Positions 26,135-34,393 of a stretch of 47,319 bases of DNA are shown here, piece after piece (positions within the stretch are counted from its first letter, which is position 1; each line of letters starts with the position of its first letter). This DNA comes from Minwuia thermotolerans (GTDB lineage Bacteria; Pseudomonadota; Alphaproteobacteria; Minwuiales; Minwuiaceae), in contig BQJF01000026.1 in NCBI GenBank assembly GCA_021604565.1, positions 1-47,319 of the forward strand. The letters are read 5' to 3'. The notes beneath the pieces are model-generated. The model was not told where the DNA came from and made no database searches. It worked only from the letters and a program-made list of their open reading frames with translations. Both the position numbers and the translations under genes were made by a program.

Positions 26135-27736
26135 TCAGTAGCGGTTGTCCCAGCCGCCGATCAACTGACCGCGCGCGTAGCGAATGCCGAGGTCGGAAAC
26201 GGCCTGCTTGTCTTCCGGTCGATTGACGCTGGTTGCAATCAGCTCGATCTGGCGGTTGCGCCAGTTTTCGATCAGACCGCGCACCAGGAAGCGCCCGTCC
26301 TTCTGTGCCAGCAGTCCGGTCAGACGATCCGTGGATACCTCGATATAGCCGCGCGCACCCTCGCCGCGGGCAACGGAGCCGGTGCGATGATCTGCATCGC
26401 CGGCAATGAAGGCGTAGAAATCCGGGACCGAAAGGCACCAGTCAGCGGCTGACATGTCCTGTTCGACCATTTCGCCGCCCTTGCCGTTCAGCTTGCCGCT
26501 CAGCGCTTCATAGGGGCGCAGGATCAGGTTCTCGCTCTTGATGCCGCTCTTGCGCGCCAGCGTTTCCAGACGTGTCCGGACCGCCGCCTGCTTCAGATAT
26601 TCCTGACGGATGGAGGCAAGCACACGGAAGGAGATCGACTGCCAGGTCTTGGCCTCCAGATGGTGACGAACGGCCTGCTCCACGACCGCGACCTCGAAGT
26701 CGCATTGCACGTCGTCGGCATTGACCAGTCCGAAGATCTGTTCAGGCGCAACGATCTCGTCGCCAACCTTCAGGTCTGCACCGACAAGCTGCATGGCGAT
26801 CTTGTTGCGCTTCAGGCTCAGGATCGGTCGCACGCGCCGCTGGAAACTGCCGGAAGCAATGGCCTGGCGGACATCCACCAGCATCTGTTCGGCAGCCGTC
26901 AGCGCCCGCGAATGCGCCTCTGCCAGGCCGGAACGGCTGAAACCGCGCTTCAGCCCGCGGCGCAGGCCGGAAAGCATGTGACCAAGTGTGCCACGCGCGG
27001 CGGCGGCAGACACGGCGTCCGTGTCAGCCACGACCTGCTGGGCGGCCAGGCCGCCCGCATCCTTGAGCACACCCCGGGACACCGCTTCCTGTCCCACGTC
27101 ACTCAGCAGGCGCGCGCTGTCATAGTCCTTTCCATGCACGACGCCATAGGCCCCGTCGGTCAGGTCCGTTGTCCCCATCGCCCCCAGACTGCGCGCGCGC
27201 TCGTCCACGATGCGGCGGAAATCCCTTGCCTTGTCGGTCGTGTCGAAGGCACCAAGCCCTCCCTCCACCGACATCAGCGTTATGCCCTTGTCCTGATCGC
27301 CGTCGGCCAGCAGGCCAGCCATGCGATCCAGCCCGGCGGCGGCATCGTCGTCGCCGCCGACGAAGGCACTGTCGACCGGTGCCGCCTCCCAGGCGTCAGG
27401 GGCACGGGTCGGTGCCAGATGGACAAGGAAGCCATCTGCCGGCCCCTTGCCGGCCGAGCGGACACGCAGGCCGAAGTGCGCCTGCTGACCGTCAGGCCGG
27501 TCATAAGTGATGACGTGGGAACCGCCCCCCTCACCCTTGGAGAGTGCGCCCAGCGCCCGGCTCAGGGTGGCACTGGCTTCGGCGCTGAACACATCGGACA
27601 CCGGCCTGCGCCAGAGTTCGACACTGGACCGGCCCAGCAGCCTGTCCGTATCGCCGTTCAGCTCGCCGATTTCACCATGGGCATCCAGGCGCAGAGTCAG
27701 GCTCGACTCGTCAGACGTTGACGCTTGCATCATCAT
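26135..27736 (-). CDS. PAS protein with a degenerate EAL-like C-terminal domain
   Basis: A 533-residue cytoplasmic protein. Residues 12-110 look like a PAS domain (RLDAHGEIGELNGDTDRLLG, then LWRRPVSDVF). Residues 130-280 are of unclear fold. Residues 285-533 follow the EAL layout at the end: IELIATSVNRPEDKQAVSDLG aligns with the AEGVET helix and YARGQLIGG with YxQGYxxGxP. EAL, NxS, DDFG and the catalytic Lys/Glu are not recognisable, so phosphodiesterase activity is unlikely. It may bind cyclic-di-GMP or act by protein contact. Three ATG codons in a row form the start, after AGGTGAG. It is divergent from the lactonase gene. Confidence 0.8.
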   Translation of the reverse strand: MMMQASTSDESSLTLRLDAHGEIGELNGDTDRLLGRSSVELWRRPVSDVFSAEASATLSRALGALSKGEGGGSHVITYDRPDGQQAHFGLRVRSAGKGPADGFLVHLAPTRAPDAWEAAPVDSAFVGGDDDAAAGLDRMAGLLADGDQDKGITLMSVEGGLGAFDTTDKARDFRRIVDERARSLGAMGTTDLTDGAYGVVHGKDYDSARLLSDVGQEAVSRGVLKDAGGLAAQQVVADTDAVSAAAARGTLGHMLSGLRRGLKRGFSRSGLAEAHSRALTAAEQMLVDVRQAIASGSFQRRVRPILSLKRNKIAMQLVGADLKVGDEIVAPEQIFGLVNADDVQCDFEVAVVEQAVRHHLEAKTWQSISFRVLASIRQEYLKQAAVRTRLETLARKSGIKSENLILRPYEALSGKLNGKGGEMVEQDMSAADWCLSVPDFYAFIAGDADHRTGSVARGEGARGYIEVSTDRLTGLLAQKDGRFLVRGLIENWRNRQIELIATSVNRPEDKQAVSDLGIRYARGQLIGGWDNRY

Positions 27737-27890
27737 GATCTCTCACCTTGTAGTGCGGACGGTTGCAGCAGTGCTCTGAACAGAATGCCGCCAGCCCTTC
27801 AAAAAACAGTTAATTCAATGGGTTGTCTTGAGCAGACTTCTATTCGACCATGAGGCGGTCATGATTGCGCGAGCTGGGGAGGCAGATGCG

Positions 27891-28817
27891 ATGACGGATT
27901 TCAGACTGGTGGCGGAGGGCCTTCGCTTTCCGGAGGGGCCGATTGCCCTGCCCGACGGCGATGTGCTTGTGGTCGAGATAGCGGCGGGACGGCTGACCAG
28001 GGTGCACCCCGACGGCTCGAAGACCGTTGTCGCGACACCCGGCGGCGGACCCAATGGTGCAGCCATGGGACCGGACGGCAAATGCTATGTCTGCAACAAT
28101 GGCGGTTTCCGTATCCTTGAAAGCAAGGGACGGCTGTTCCCGCTGGACCAGCCTGACGACTATTCGGGAGGACGGATCGAACGGATCGATATCGAGACCG
28201 GCGCCGTCGAGACCCTCTACACGCACTGCAACGGCCATGCGCTGAAGGGGCCGAACGATATCGTCTTCGATGAAGCGGGCGGCTTCTGGTTCACGGATCA
28301 CGGCAAGGTCCGCGAACGTGACCGGGATGTCACCGGCATCTACTACGCGGCGGCAGATGGCAGCCGGATCGAGGAGATGATCTTCCCGTCGGAGAGCCCG
28401 AACGGCATCGGCCTCTCCCCCTCCGAGGATGAGCTCTATGTCGCAGAGACCCACACCGGGCGGGTCTGGGCCTACGCCCTGAACGGACCGGGGCGTCTGT
28501 CCGCGCCGAAACAGCCGATCCGCGGCCACCAGGGCAGGCTGATCGCAGGGTTGCCCGGGCATCAGTTACTGGATTCGCTCGCCGTCGACAGCAAGGGCAA
28601 TGTCTGTGTCGCCACCATCCACAACGGCGGCATCACGGTGATCCCGCCGGACGGCAGCCACTATCGCCACGTCCCGATGCCGGACCCGATCACCACCAAT
28701 ATCTGTTTTGGTGGACCGGACATGAAGACGGCCTGGATCACCCTGAGCTCGACGGGCAAGCTGGTGGCAATGGACTGGCCGGTGCCGGGGCTGAAACTGA
28801 ATTTCCTGAACAAGTAG
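27891..28817 (+). CDS. SMP-30/gluconolactonase-family lactonase
   Basis: A 308-residue six-bladed beta-propeller hydrolase. Metal-site residues are Glu in RFPEGPIALPDG, Asn in GPNDIVFDEAGGFWF and Asp in LLDSLAVDSKGN, each in a recognisable blade repeat. The family opens sugar-acid and other lactones. No signal peptide is seen if the start is the ATG at 27891, which follows GGGGAGG with 8-nt spacing; in-frame ATGs further upstream lack such a site. It converges on the HxlR gene, 1 bp away. Confidence 0.9.
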   Translation: MTDFRLVAEGLRFPEGPIALPDGDVLVVEIAAGRLTRVHPDGSKTVVATPGGGPNGAAMGPDGKCYVCNNGGFRILESKGRLFPLDQPDDYSGGRIERIDIETGAVETLYTHCNGHALKGPNDIVFDEAGGFWFTDHGKVRERDRDVTGIYYAAADGSRIEEMIFPSESPNGIGLSPSEDELYVAETHTGRVWAYALNGPGRLSAPKQPIRGHQGRLIAGLPGHQLLDSLAVDSKGNVCVATIHNGGITVIPPDGSHYRHVPMPDPITTNICFGGPDMKTAWITLSSTGKLVAMDWPVPGLKLNFLNK

Positions 28818-28818
28818 A

Positions 28819-29298
28819 TCAGGCCGGATCAGCAGAACCCTCTCGAACTGCGCTGAAATCGCGGGTCAGACGGGCGCGCGCGTCCCTGGCCCCCATGGGC
28901 TCACCGCATTCGCTGCAGGTCATTTGCGGTTGCGTGACGGATTCACAGCCCTTGTGGACGATCTGGACCGGGGGGACACCGTCGAGCAGCCAGCGGTCGC
29001 CCCATTGCTTCATGGCGACAATGATGGGCCAGAGGTCCTGGCCCATCCCGGTCAGGCTGTATTCATGGCGCAAGGGACGCTCGGAATAGGCGCTGCGCCG
29101 AACGATCCCCAGTGCAACCAGCTTCTTCAGGCGCCGGGACAGCAGGTGGGACGACATGCCGGTCTGGCGCAGGAAGTCATCGAACCGTCGGGTTCCCAGG
29201 AACATCTCCCGAAGGATCAGCAGGGTCCATTCGTCGCCGACTGCGGCAACCGCGCGGGCCACAGTGCAGGCACTAGATGAAAGGTCGGCGCGACTCAT
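28819..29298 (-). CDS. HxlR-type transcriptional regulator
   Basis: A 159-residue winged-helix regulator: GDEWTLLILREMFLGTRRFDDF through MSSHLLSRRLKKLVALGIV is the HxlR DNA-binding domain. A C-terminal extension has three cysteines (HKGC then TCSEC), possibly a metal or redox site, as seen in one HxlR subgroup. I chose the ATG at 29298 because GGAAGTG lies just upstream. It is divergent from a GST-hydratase-SDR operon; paired TGAAGC half-sites in the 95-bp gap are the likely operator. Confidence 0.92.
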   Translation of the reverse strand: MSRADLSSSACTVARAVAAVGDEWTLLILREMFLGTRRFDDFLRQTGMSSHLLSRRLKKLVALGIVRRSAYSERPLRHEYSLTGMGQDLWPIIVAMKQWGDRWLLDGVPPVQIVHKGCESVTQPQMTCSECGEPMGARDARARLTRDFSAVREGSADPA

Positions 29299-29320
29299 CA
29301 AACTCACTTCCAATATTGAA

Positions 29321-29350
29321 TTGACTTGCTTCAGAATTTGAAGCTACATC
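29321..29350 (+). promoter_or_regulatory. Candidate promoter of the GST-hydratase-SDR operon
   Basis: TTGACT (29321-29326) matches the -35 consensus at five of six bases. TACATC (29345-29350) could be the -10 box with an 18-bp spacer, a weak match. The perfect palindrome at 29328-29344 fills the spacer. The GST ATG is at 29394. Confidence 0.4.
29328..29344. promoter_or_regulatory. Likely HxlR operator: GCTTCA-N5-TGAAGC
   Basis: Two exact 6-bp arms surround GAATT. A third TGAAGC lies at 29366-29371, 27 bp beyond the second. The position between a candidate -35 and -10 suits a repressor that blocks RNA polymerase. It sits in the gap between the HxlR gene and its divergent operon, where HxlR-type regulators usually bind. 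Confidence 0.55.
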
Positions 29351-29393
29351 GGATAAGTCATTTGCTGAAGCATTTCCTGGGGAGGAGACCGCC

Positions 29394-29996
29394 ATGAAAG
29401 TCTATTTCGCGCCGCGAACTCGCGCCGTCCGCACGGTCTGGCTGCTGGAGGAGATCGGCAAGCCTTACGAACTGGAGCGTTTCACGCTGGGCCAGAAGGA
29501 AATGCGCGGCCCGGAATATGCCCGAATCAATCCGAACGGACGTGTCCCCACCGTGATTGACGGTGATGTCACGATCTCCGAGAGCACCGCAATCGCCCAG
29601 TATCTCGGGGCCAGGTATGCACCGCATCTGACCCCCGGTCCCGACGCGCCGAATTTCGCGACTTACCTGCAGTGGCTGCATTATGCCGAGGGCATGATCA
29701 TGCCCCCGTTCAACAACTACGTGGTGGAGACCATCCTGCTGCCGCCGGATCGCCGCAATCCCGAGATCGCGGCCCGCGCGGTAAAGCTTATCGGCCGCCT
29801 GCTGCTGGCTGTCGAGGCGCATATGGAAGGACGCGAGTATCTGGCTGGCGAATTCACCGTCGCCGATACCATCACGGGTCACGCGGTCGTCATGGCCCGA
29901 TCGATCAAGATCGATTTCAGCGCAATGCCCAACCTTTCGGCCTATGCCGACCGGCTGGAGGCACGCCCCGCTTTCATCAAGGCATCATCACTCTGA
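29394..29996 (+). CDS. Glutathione S-transferase
   Basis: A 200-residue cytosolic GST. The thioredoxin-like N domain (MKVYFAPRTRAVRTVWLLEEIG, then PNGRVPTVIDGDVTISES) holds the glutathione site with the cis-Pro in VPT and the SES gamma-glutamyl contact. The helical C domain runs from about 85, with the N-capping-box-like GEFTVADTITG. The ATG follows GGGGAGGAGACCGCC. Its stop overlaps the next ATG (TGATG), so it is coupled to the hydratase. It may open or conjugate an electrophilic intermediate. Confidence 0.92.
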   Translation: MKVYFAPRTRAVRTVWLLEEIGKPYELERFTLGQKEMRGPEYARINPNGRVPTVIDGDVTISESTAIAQYLGARYAPHLTPGPDAPNFATYLQWLHYAEGMIMPPFNNYVVETILLPPDRRNPEIAARAVKLIGRLLLAVEAHMEGREYLAGEFTVADTITGHAVVMARSIKIDFSAMPNLSAYADRLEARPAFIKASSL

Positions 29997-30814
29997 TGGA
30001 GCGGGTGGTCGATACAGGGACCGAACAGTTGCTCTGCACTGTCCGGGATCATGTCGCCACGATCTCATTCAATCGCCCCGAGCGCCGCAATGCCCTGGGC
30101 GACATCGTTACACCGGCCCTGCGCAACATCCTGCTGGTCCTGGAAGCTGACCAGGACGTGCGTGCCATTGTCCTGACTGGCGTCGGCAAGGCCTTCTGCG
30201 CGGGCGGTGATGTGAAGGGCATGGGCGCCGTACGGGACACCGACAACAGAACGGTCGATGAGAAGATCCGCGACCTGCAACACCGTCAGCACGGGCTGAC
30301 CCTGCGCCTGCACGAGCTGCCGAAGCCCACGATCGCGGCCCTGCCCGGTGCCGCCGCCGGTGCGGGTATGTCGATCGCCCTGGCATGCGATATCCGGATC
30401 GGTGCTGAGAGTGCGTTCTTCGCCCCCGGCTTCGGGACCATCGGCCTGTCAGGTGACTACGGCGGTTCCTGGCTGCTGACACAGCTTGTCGGCCCCGCCA
30501 GGGCCAAGGAGATCTATTTCTCCGGTCGGCGCGTCGCAGCGGAGGAGGCACTGTCGCTGGGCATGCTGAACAGGGTCGTTCCGGACGATGAACTCGGCGA
30601 ACGTGCTGCGGAACTGGCCCGTCAGATTGCCAATGGACCGCCGCTCGCCATCCGCTACATGAAACAGAACATCAACCGGGCGACAGAGGCCGATTTCAGG
30701 ACCTGCCTGGACTGGGAGGCTGATCGCCAGGTCAGGACCGCCCGGACCGAGGATCACAGGGAGGCTGTCCGCGCCTTCATCGACAAGCGACCACCGGAAT
30801 TCAGGGGAAACTAG
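29996..30814 (+). CDS. Enoyl-CoA hydratase/isomerase
   Basis: A 272-residue crotonase-fold protein. The oxyanion hole lies in GKAFCAGGDVKGM and GAAAGAGMSIAL. FAPGFGTIGLSGDYGGSW covers the usual catalytic-Glu region; neither expected glutamate is obvious, and the Asp in GDYGG stands near the second. It may therefore catalyse isomerisation or another CoA reaction. The start overlaps the GST stop (TGATG) and the next gene follows directly, so it is the middle gene of an operon. Confidence 0.9.
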   Translation: MERVVDTGTEQLLCTVRDHVATISFNRPERRNALGDIVTPALRNILLVLEADQDVRAIVLTGVGKAFCAGGDVKGMGAVRDTDNRTVDEKIRDLQHRQHGLTLRLHELPKPTIAALPGAAAGAGMSIALACDIRIGAESAFFAPGFGTIGLSGDYGGSWLLTQLVGPARAKEIYFSGRRVAAEEALSLGMLNRVVPDDELGERAAELARQIANGPPLAIRYMKQNINRATEADFRTCLDWEADRQVRTARTEDHREAVRAFIDKRPPEFRGN

Positions 30815-31552
30815 ATGAACGACAAGCCGATCTGCCTGATCATTGGTGCCGGTGACTATATCGGTGCGGCCATTGCCAGGCGCTTTGCACGGGGCGGGTT
30901 CCACGTTGTCATGGGGCGCAGGCGCGGCGAGGAATTCGCGCCACTCGTCGCCGAGATCGAGGCCGCGGGCGGCTCGGCCCAGGGCTTCACCTGGGACGCG
31001 CGCAAGGAAGAGACCGCCGTCGAGATGTTCACCATGGTGGAGAAGGAAATCGGCCCCATCGAGATCTGCATCTTCAACGTGGGCGGCAACGTGCGCTTTC
31101 CCATTCTGGAGACCACGGAGCGGGTCTTCCGCAAGGTATGGGAGATGTGTGCCTACGGCGCATTCCTGACGGGGCGCGAAGCAGCGAAATACATGGTGCC
31201 GCGCGGGAAGGGCTCGATCTTCTTCACCGGCGCTACCGCCTCGGTGAAGGGCAGCAGCGGCTTCGCGGCATTTGCGTCCGGCAAGTTCGCCCTGCGCGGG
31301 CTGGCACAGTCCCTCGCCCGCGAACTGGGTCCGAAGAACATCCATGTGGCCCATCTGATCATCGATGCCGGTGTGGATACGGAGTTCGTGCGCGACCGGC
31401 AACGTCAGGCAGGTATCGACCCCGACAGTCTGCCCGCGGACACCCTGATGAACCCGGACAGCATCGCCGAGACCTACTGGAACCTGCACCACCAGACCCG
31501 CGACGGCTGGACCCACGAACTGGATATCCGTCCCTTCGCGGAGCCCTGGTAG
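30815..31552 (+). CDS. SDR-family protein with Phe in place of the catalytic Tyr (SDR_c10-like)
   Basis: A 245-residue SDR closely like the protein at 178-879: shared FFTGA-ASVKG, F153-A-S-G-K157 in place of YxxxK, LRGLAQS-ARE-GP-IHVAH and a C-terminal ELDIRPF. The dinucleotide loop is GAGDYIG, also non-standard. The ATG touches the hydratase stop (TAGATG), so it is the third gene of the GST operon. From memory, the SDR_c10 subgroup lacks the Tyr in just this way. Without the Tyr, a normal hydride-transfer mechanism is doubtful; another residue may substitute. Confidence 0.88.
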   Translation: MNDKPICLIIGAGDYIGAAIARRFARGGFHVVMGRRRGEEFAPLVAEIEAAGGSAQGFTWDARKEETAVEMFTMVEKEIGPIEICIFNVGGNVRFPILETTERVFRKVWEMCAYGAFLTGREAAKYMVPRGKGSIFFTGATASVKGSSGFAAFASGKFALRGLAQSLARELGPKNIHVAHLIIDAGVDTEFVRDRQRQAGIDPDSLPADTLMNPDSIAETYWNLHHQTRDGWTHELDIRPFAEPW

Positions 31553-31558
31553 GGATTG

Positions 31559-32992
31559 TCAGCTTTCCTGCTTCGCGCTCCCCGGACTGCTGCTGAAGAG
31601 TTCGTCCGGCACCCGCGCGCGGAAGCTTTCGGTCGTGTAACGCCAGATCTTCACATCGTCGGACCAGTGATCGCGCGACAGTCCGGCCTTGACCTTCAGT
31701 CCGTTCAGAAAGGCCTCCGGTGTCGGCAGTCCGTCCCAGACCTTGGGCATGAAGGTTCCGCGTTTGCCGGCTGACTGCAGGATCAGGCCATCGCGACCGG
31801 GGCGCAGGCGGGCCTTCAGATCATCCTCGTCAGCGAAGGCAAACGGCGCGGGGGTAGAGAGCACGGAGATCTCCAGCTCCGATTCCCTGAATTCCGGCAC
31901 CGTCAGGGCCTGAAAGCGGGGATCCTCGAACCCGGCGGATACGGCGTTCCAGGCGACGTCAGCAGCCAGCGGCCTGTGCGCCTGCAGCGACCCTATGCAC
32001 CCGCGCAATCGCCCCCGTCGTTCGATCGTGACAAAGCTGGCGGCGATGCTGCGCAGTTCGCTCGGGAATGTTTCGAGCGATATCTCGGGACGCTTGTTGC
32101 GGGCCAGTCGGATGGCGATGGCACGCGCGGCAGTCGTCAGCAGGAGTCGTCTGTGCGCGTCCGCCAACCGCGCCGTTTCCGATGGTTCCAGCGCCCATGC
32201 ACCATAGCCAACGACCCGGTCCTTCGGCCCCGCCGTGTCACCTGAATTGCGAACATCGAGGCGGGTGACGCGATACCCGAGCCGCGAAACATGTTGCAGC
32301 AGGCCGTTCACCGGACGGCTGCCACAGGCCTCTTTCGCGCCGAAACTGCCGACAGCCTGTCGCTCGATCCGGGTAACCGTTTCACCGTCGATCTGACAGG
32401 CGGTTGCGTGGTCGTGATAATGCGACAGGTCGGTGGAGATGATGACCAGCGTTTCCAGGCCACCCCATAGTCGCGCCAGCAGTGCCGCGACCTGATCCGG
32501 CGTTGCGTCTCCGACAACAATCGGCACCAGCGCGAAGTCCTCGCCAAGCGCACGCTGCAGGAACGGCAGATGCACCTCCAGGCTGTGCTCCTGCGCATGG
32601 GCCTCATCATGCGTGACCACGCCCGGAAAGTCCCCAAGCGCGTCCATCAACTCCCGGTCCAGTCTGACCGCGCCAATGGGGGTCTGAAACGCATTGACCG
32701 AGGGCAATGCAAAGCCCCGGAAGGCCACCCTGTGCGCGGGGCCGAGCAGGATGACCCGGCGAATGGTTTCCCGGGCAGGCAGCACACGCTGATAGGCACT
32801 CGCCGCGACCGCACCGGAGTAGACATAGCCTGCATGAGGCGCAATCAGGGCCTTCGGCGCGGGCAGTGGCCCGGCATGACGGTCGGTCGCATCCTTCAGC
32901 AGACCATCGACGATCCGGGCGAGTTCCGGCCCCTCCCCCGGATAGAATCGCCCGGCAACAGCGGGCGGGCGAATGGAGACAGCGGCTTCCAT
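31559..32992 (-). CDS. MEMO1-AMMECR1 fusion protein (AmmeMemoRadiSam B-A)
   Basis: A 477-residue fusion. Residues 10-270 are a MEMO domain with all metal-site residues of human MEMO1 in place: H53 (APHAGYVYSG), H87 (GPAHRV), D188 and H191 (STDLSHYHDH), and C223 (EACGSRPVNG). Residues 280-465 are an AMMECR1 domain with its signature LRGCIGS at 329-335 and GFEDPRF. In the AmmeMemoRadiSam system these are components B and A, usually encoded beside a radical SAM enzyme; none is in this window. The ATG is 2 nt after the EthD-gene stop, so the two form an operon. The reaction is not known to me. Confidence 0.93.
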   Translation of the reverse strand: MEAAVSIRPPAVAGRFYPGEGPELARIVDGLLKDATDRHAGPLPAPKALIAPHAGYVYSGAVAASAYQRVLPARETIRRVILLGPAHRVAFRGFALPSVNAFQTPIGAVRLDRELMDALGDFPGVVTHDEAHAQEHSLEVHLPFLQRALGEDFALVPIVVGDATPDQVAALLARLWGGLETLVIISTDLSHYHDHATACQIDGETVTRIERQAVGSFGAKEACGSRPVNGLLQHVSRLGYRVTRLDVRNSGDTAGPKDRVVGYGAWALEPSETARLADAHRRLLLTTAARAIAIRLARNKRPEISLETFPSELRSIAASFVTIERRGRLRGCIGSLQAHRPLAADVAWNAVSAGFEDPRFQALTVPEFRESELEISVLSTPAPFAFADEDDLKARLRPGRDGLILQSAGKRGTFMPKVWDGLPTPEAFLNGLKVKAGLSRDHWSDDVKIWRYTTESFRARVPDELFSSSPGSAKQES

Positions 32993-32994
32993 GC

Positions 32995-33378
32995 TCAATC
33001 GAGATGCTCCGTGCCGACGATCACATGCTCCTGCCCGAACCAGAGTGGCGAGTTCGGCAGGTCGATGAACTTCGCCTCATCCTCCAGCAGTATCCTGCCC
33101 GCCTCCCGCGATGCCGGGTCCTGTGCCGAGGCCTCCAGATCCCCCATGGATTTCCACCAGAGTTCCGCCACCCCGTCGAACGGCTCCGGCGCCTTGCGGA
33201 CCTTCTGCATCGGCGCGCTCAGCACGGTCTGCAGCGCATGCACCTGAACGTAGCGCACCATGCGCAGCGCCGGCTGATGGTGCCGCACCAGCGGGGCATG
33301 GCGGTTGAGCCAGTAGTCATGGAACTCCGCCAGACTGAGCTCGGGCCTGCGTCGCAGGCAGAAGGTGATCTTGAACAT
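32995..33378 (-). CDS. EthD-family small protein
   Basis: A 127-residue dimeric alpha-beta barrel protein. MFKITFCLRRRPELSLAEF then HDYWLNRHAPLV is the EthD-type start, and FDGVAELWWKS continues the barrel. Family members accompany monooxygenases or act as small isomerases, decarboxylases or lyases; no catalytic residue can be assigned. The ATG at 33378 follows GGGAGG. It is the first gene of an operon with the MEMO-AMMECR1 fusion and divergent from the DUF3237 pair. Confidence 0.85.
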   Translation of the reverse strand: MFKITFCLRRRPELSLAEFHDYWLNRHAPLVRHHQPALRMVRYVQVHALQTVLSAPMQKVRKAPEPFDGVAELWWKSMGDLEASAQDPASREAGRILLEDEAKFIDLPNSPLWFGQEHVIVGTEHLD

Positions 33379-33455
33379 TGCCGGGCATCCTCCCTGTATC
33401 CGACGCTGTGACGGCCCTATAGTGACACAGATCAAGGGGCGAAGGGGGCGGCGGC

Positions 33456-33917
33456 ATGCAACAGGTCAGGACGGAATTCCTGCTGAAGGTACAGTTCGAG
33501 GTCACGGAGATCAGTGACCTGGGGCCGACACCGACCGGCAACCGACGGATTGCCAGGGTCGCGGGCGGAGAATTCGAGGGGCCGAAACTGAAGGGTACGG
33601 CTGTGCCGGGCCCGGGCGGCGACTGGCTGAACTTCACGCCAGACGGTGCAACACGGCTGGATGTCCGGGTGACGCTGAAGACCGACGACGATGCCCTGAT
33701 CTACATGACCTATTCGGGCGTCCGGCACGGTTCGCCGGAAGTCATGGCCCGCCTCGCCGCCGGGGAGGAAGTGGACCCTTCGGAACTGTACTTCCGCATC
33801 GCACCCCGTTTCGAAACCGGTGCGGAGAAGTACGACTGGCTGAATCGCATCGTCTGCATCGGGACCGGGCACAGGCTGCCGACGGGGCCCGTCTACACCA
33901 TCTACCAGATCCTGTGA
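33456..33917 (+). CDS. DUF3237 protein, first copy
   Basis: A 153-residue DUF3237 protein. The family is a small beta-barrel of unknown function found among catabolic genes. Typical motifs are GGEFEGPKLKGTAVPGPGGDW, the LDVRVTLKTDD strand and a C-terminal FETG-KY-WLNRIVCIG. A GGGGGCGGCGGC leader precedes the ATG. The next copy starts 10 bp after the stop; by eye about half of the residues match it. Confidence 0.88.
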   Translation: MQQVRTEFLLKVQFEVTEISDLGPTPTGNRRIARVAGGEFEGPKLKGTAVPGPGGDWLNFTPDGATRLDVRVTLKTDDDALIYMTYSGVRHGSPEVMARLAAGEEVDPSELYFRIAPRFETGAEKYDWLNRIVCIGTGHRLPTGPVYTIYQIL

Positions 33918-33927
33918 GGGCAGAGCG

Positions 33928-34389
33928 ATGCAGCAACTGAGCTTCGAGCACATCTTCGACATCGACATTGCCATTGGTGCCCGGCACATGATCGGACGCG
34001 GTCCCTTCGGGCGACGGGTGATCGCGGAGGTTTCGGGCGGAACCGTCGATGGCCCGCGCATCAAGGGCACCGTCATGCCCGGCACGGCCGGGGACTGGCT
34101 CCTGATCGCCGACGACGGCACCTTCTATCTGGATGTGCGCCTGACCATCGAGACCGACGATGGTGCCCGCATCTACATGACCTATCACGGCACCCGTCAT
34201 GGTGCGCCGGACGTGCTGGCGCGGCTGGATCGCGGGGAGGAAGTGGCCCCGTCGGAGTATTACTTCCGCACCGTGCCGTTCTTCGAGACGGGCGACGAGC
34301 GCTATGCCTGGATGAACCGGATCGTGGCCGTCGGGCTGGGTGACCGGACCCCGCGCGGCCCGTTCTACAGCGTGCATCAGGTCCTCTGA
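33928..34389 (+). CDS. DUF3237 protein, second copy
   Basis: A 153-residue paralogue of the preceding gene with the same length and layout: GGTVDGPRIKGTVMPGTAGDW, LDVRLTIETDDGARIYMTYHG, FFETGDERYAWMNRIVAVG. It is a tandem duplicate that has diverged well beyond recent copying. GAGGGCAGAGCG precedes the ATG; the Ldh-type gene starts 4 nt after its stop. The pair may form a heteromer or act on two related intermediates. Confidence 0.88.
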   Translation: MQQLSFEHIFDIDIAIGARHMIGRGPFGRRVIAEVSGGTVDGPRIKGTVMPGTAGDWLLIADDGTFYLDVRLTIETDDGARIYMTYHGTRHGAPDVLARLDRGEEVAPSEYYFRTVPFFETGDERYAWMNRIVAVGLGDRTPRGPFYSVHQVL

Positions 34390-34393
34390 GGTC

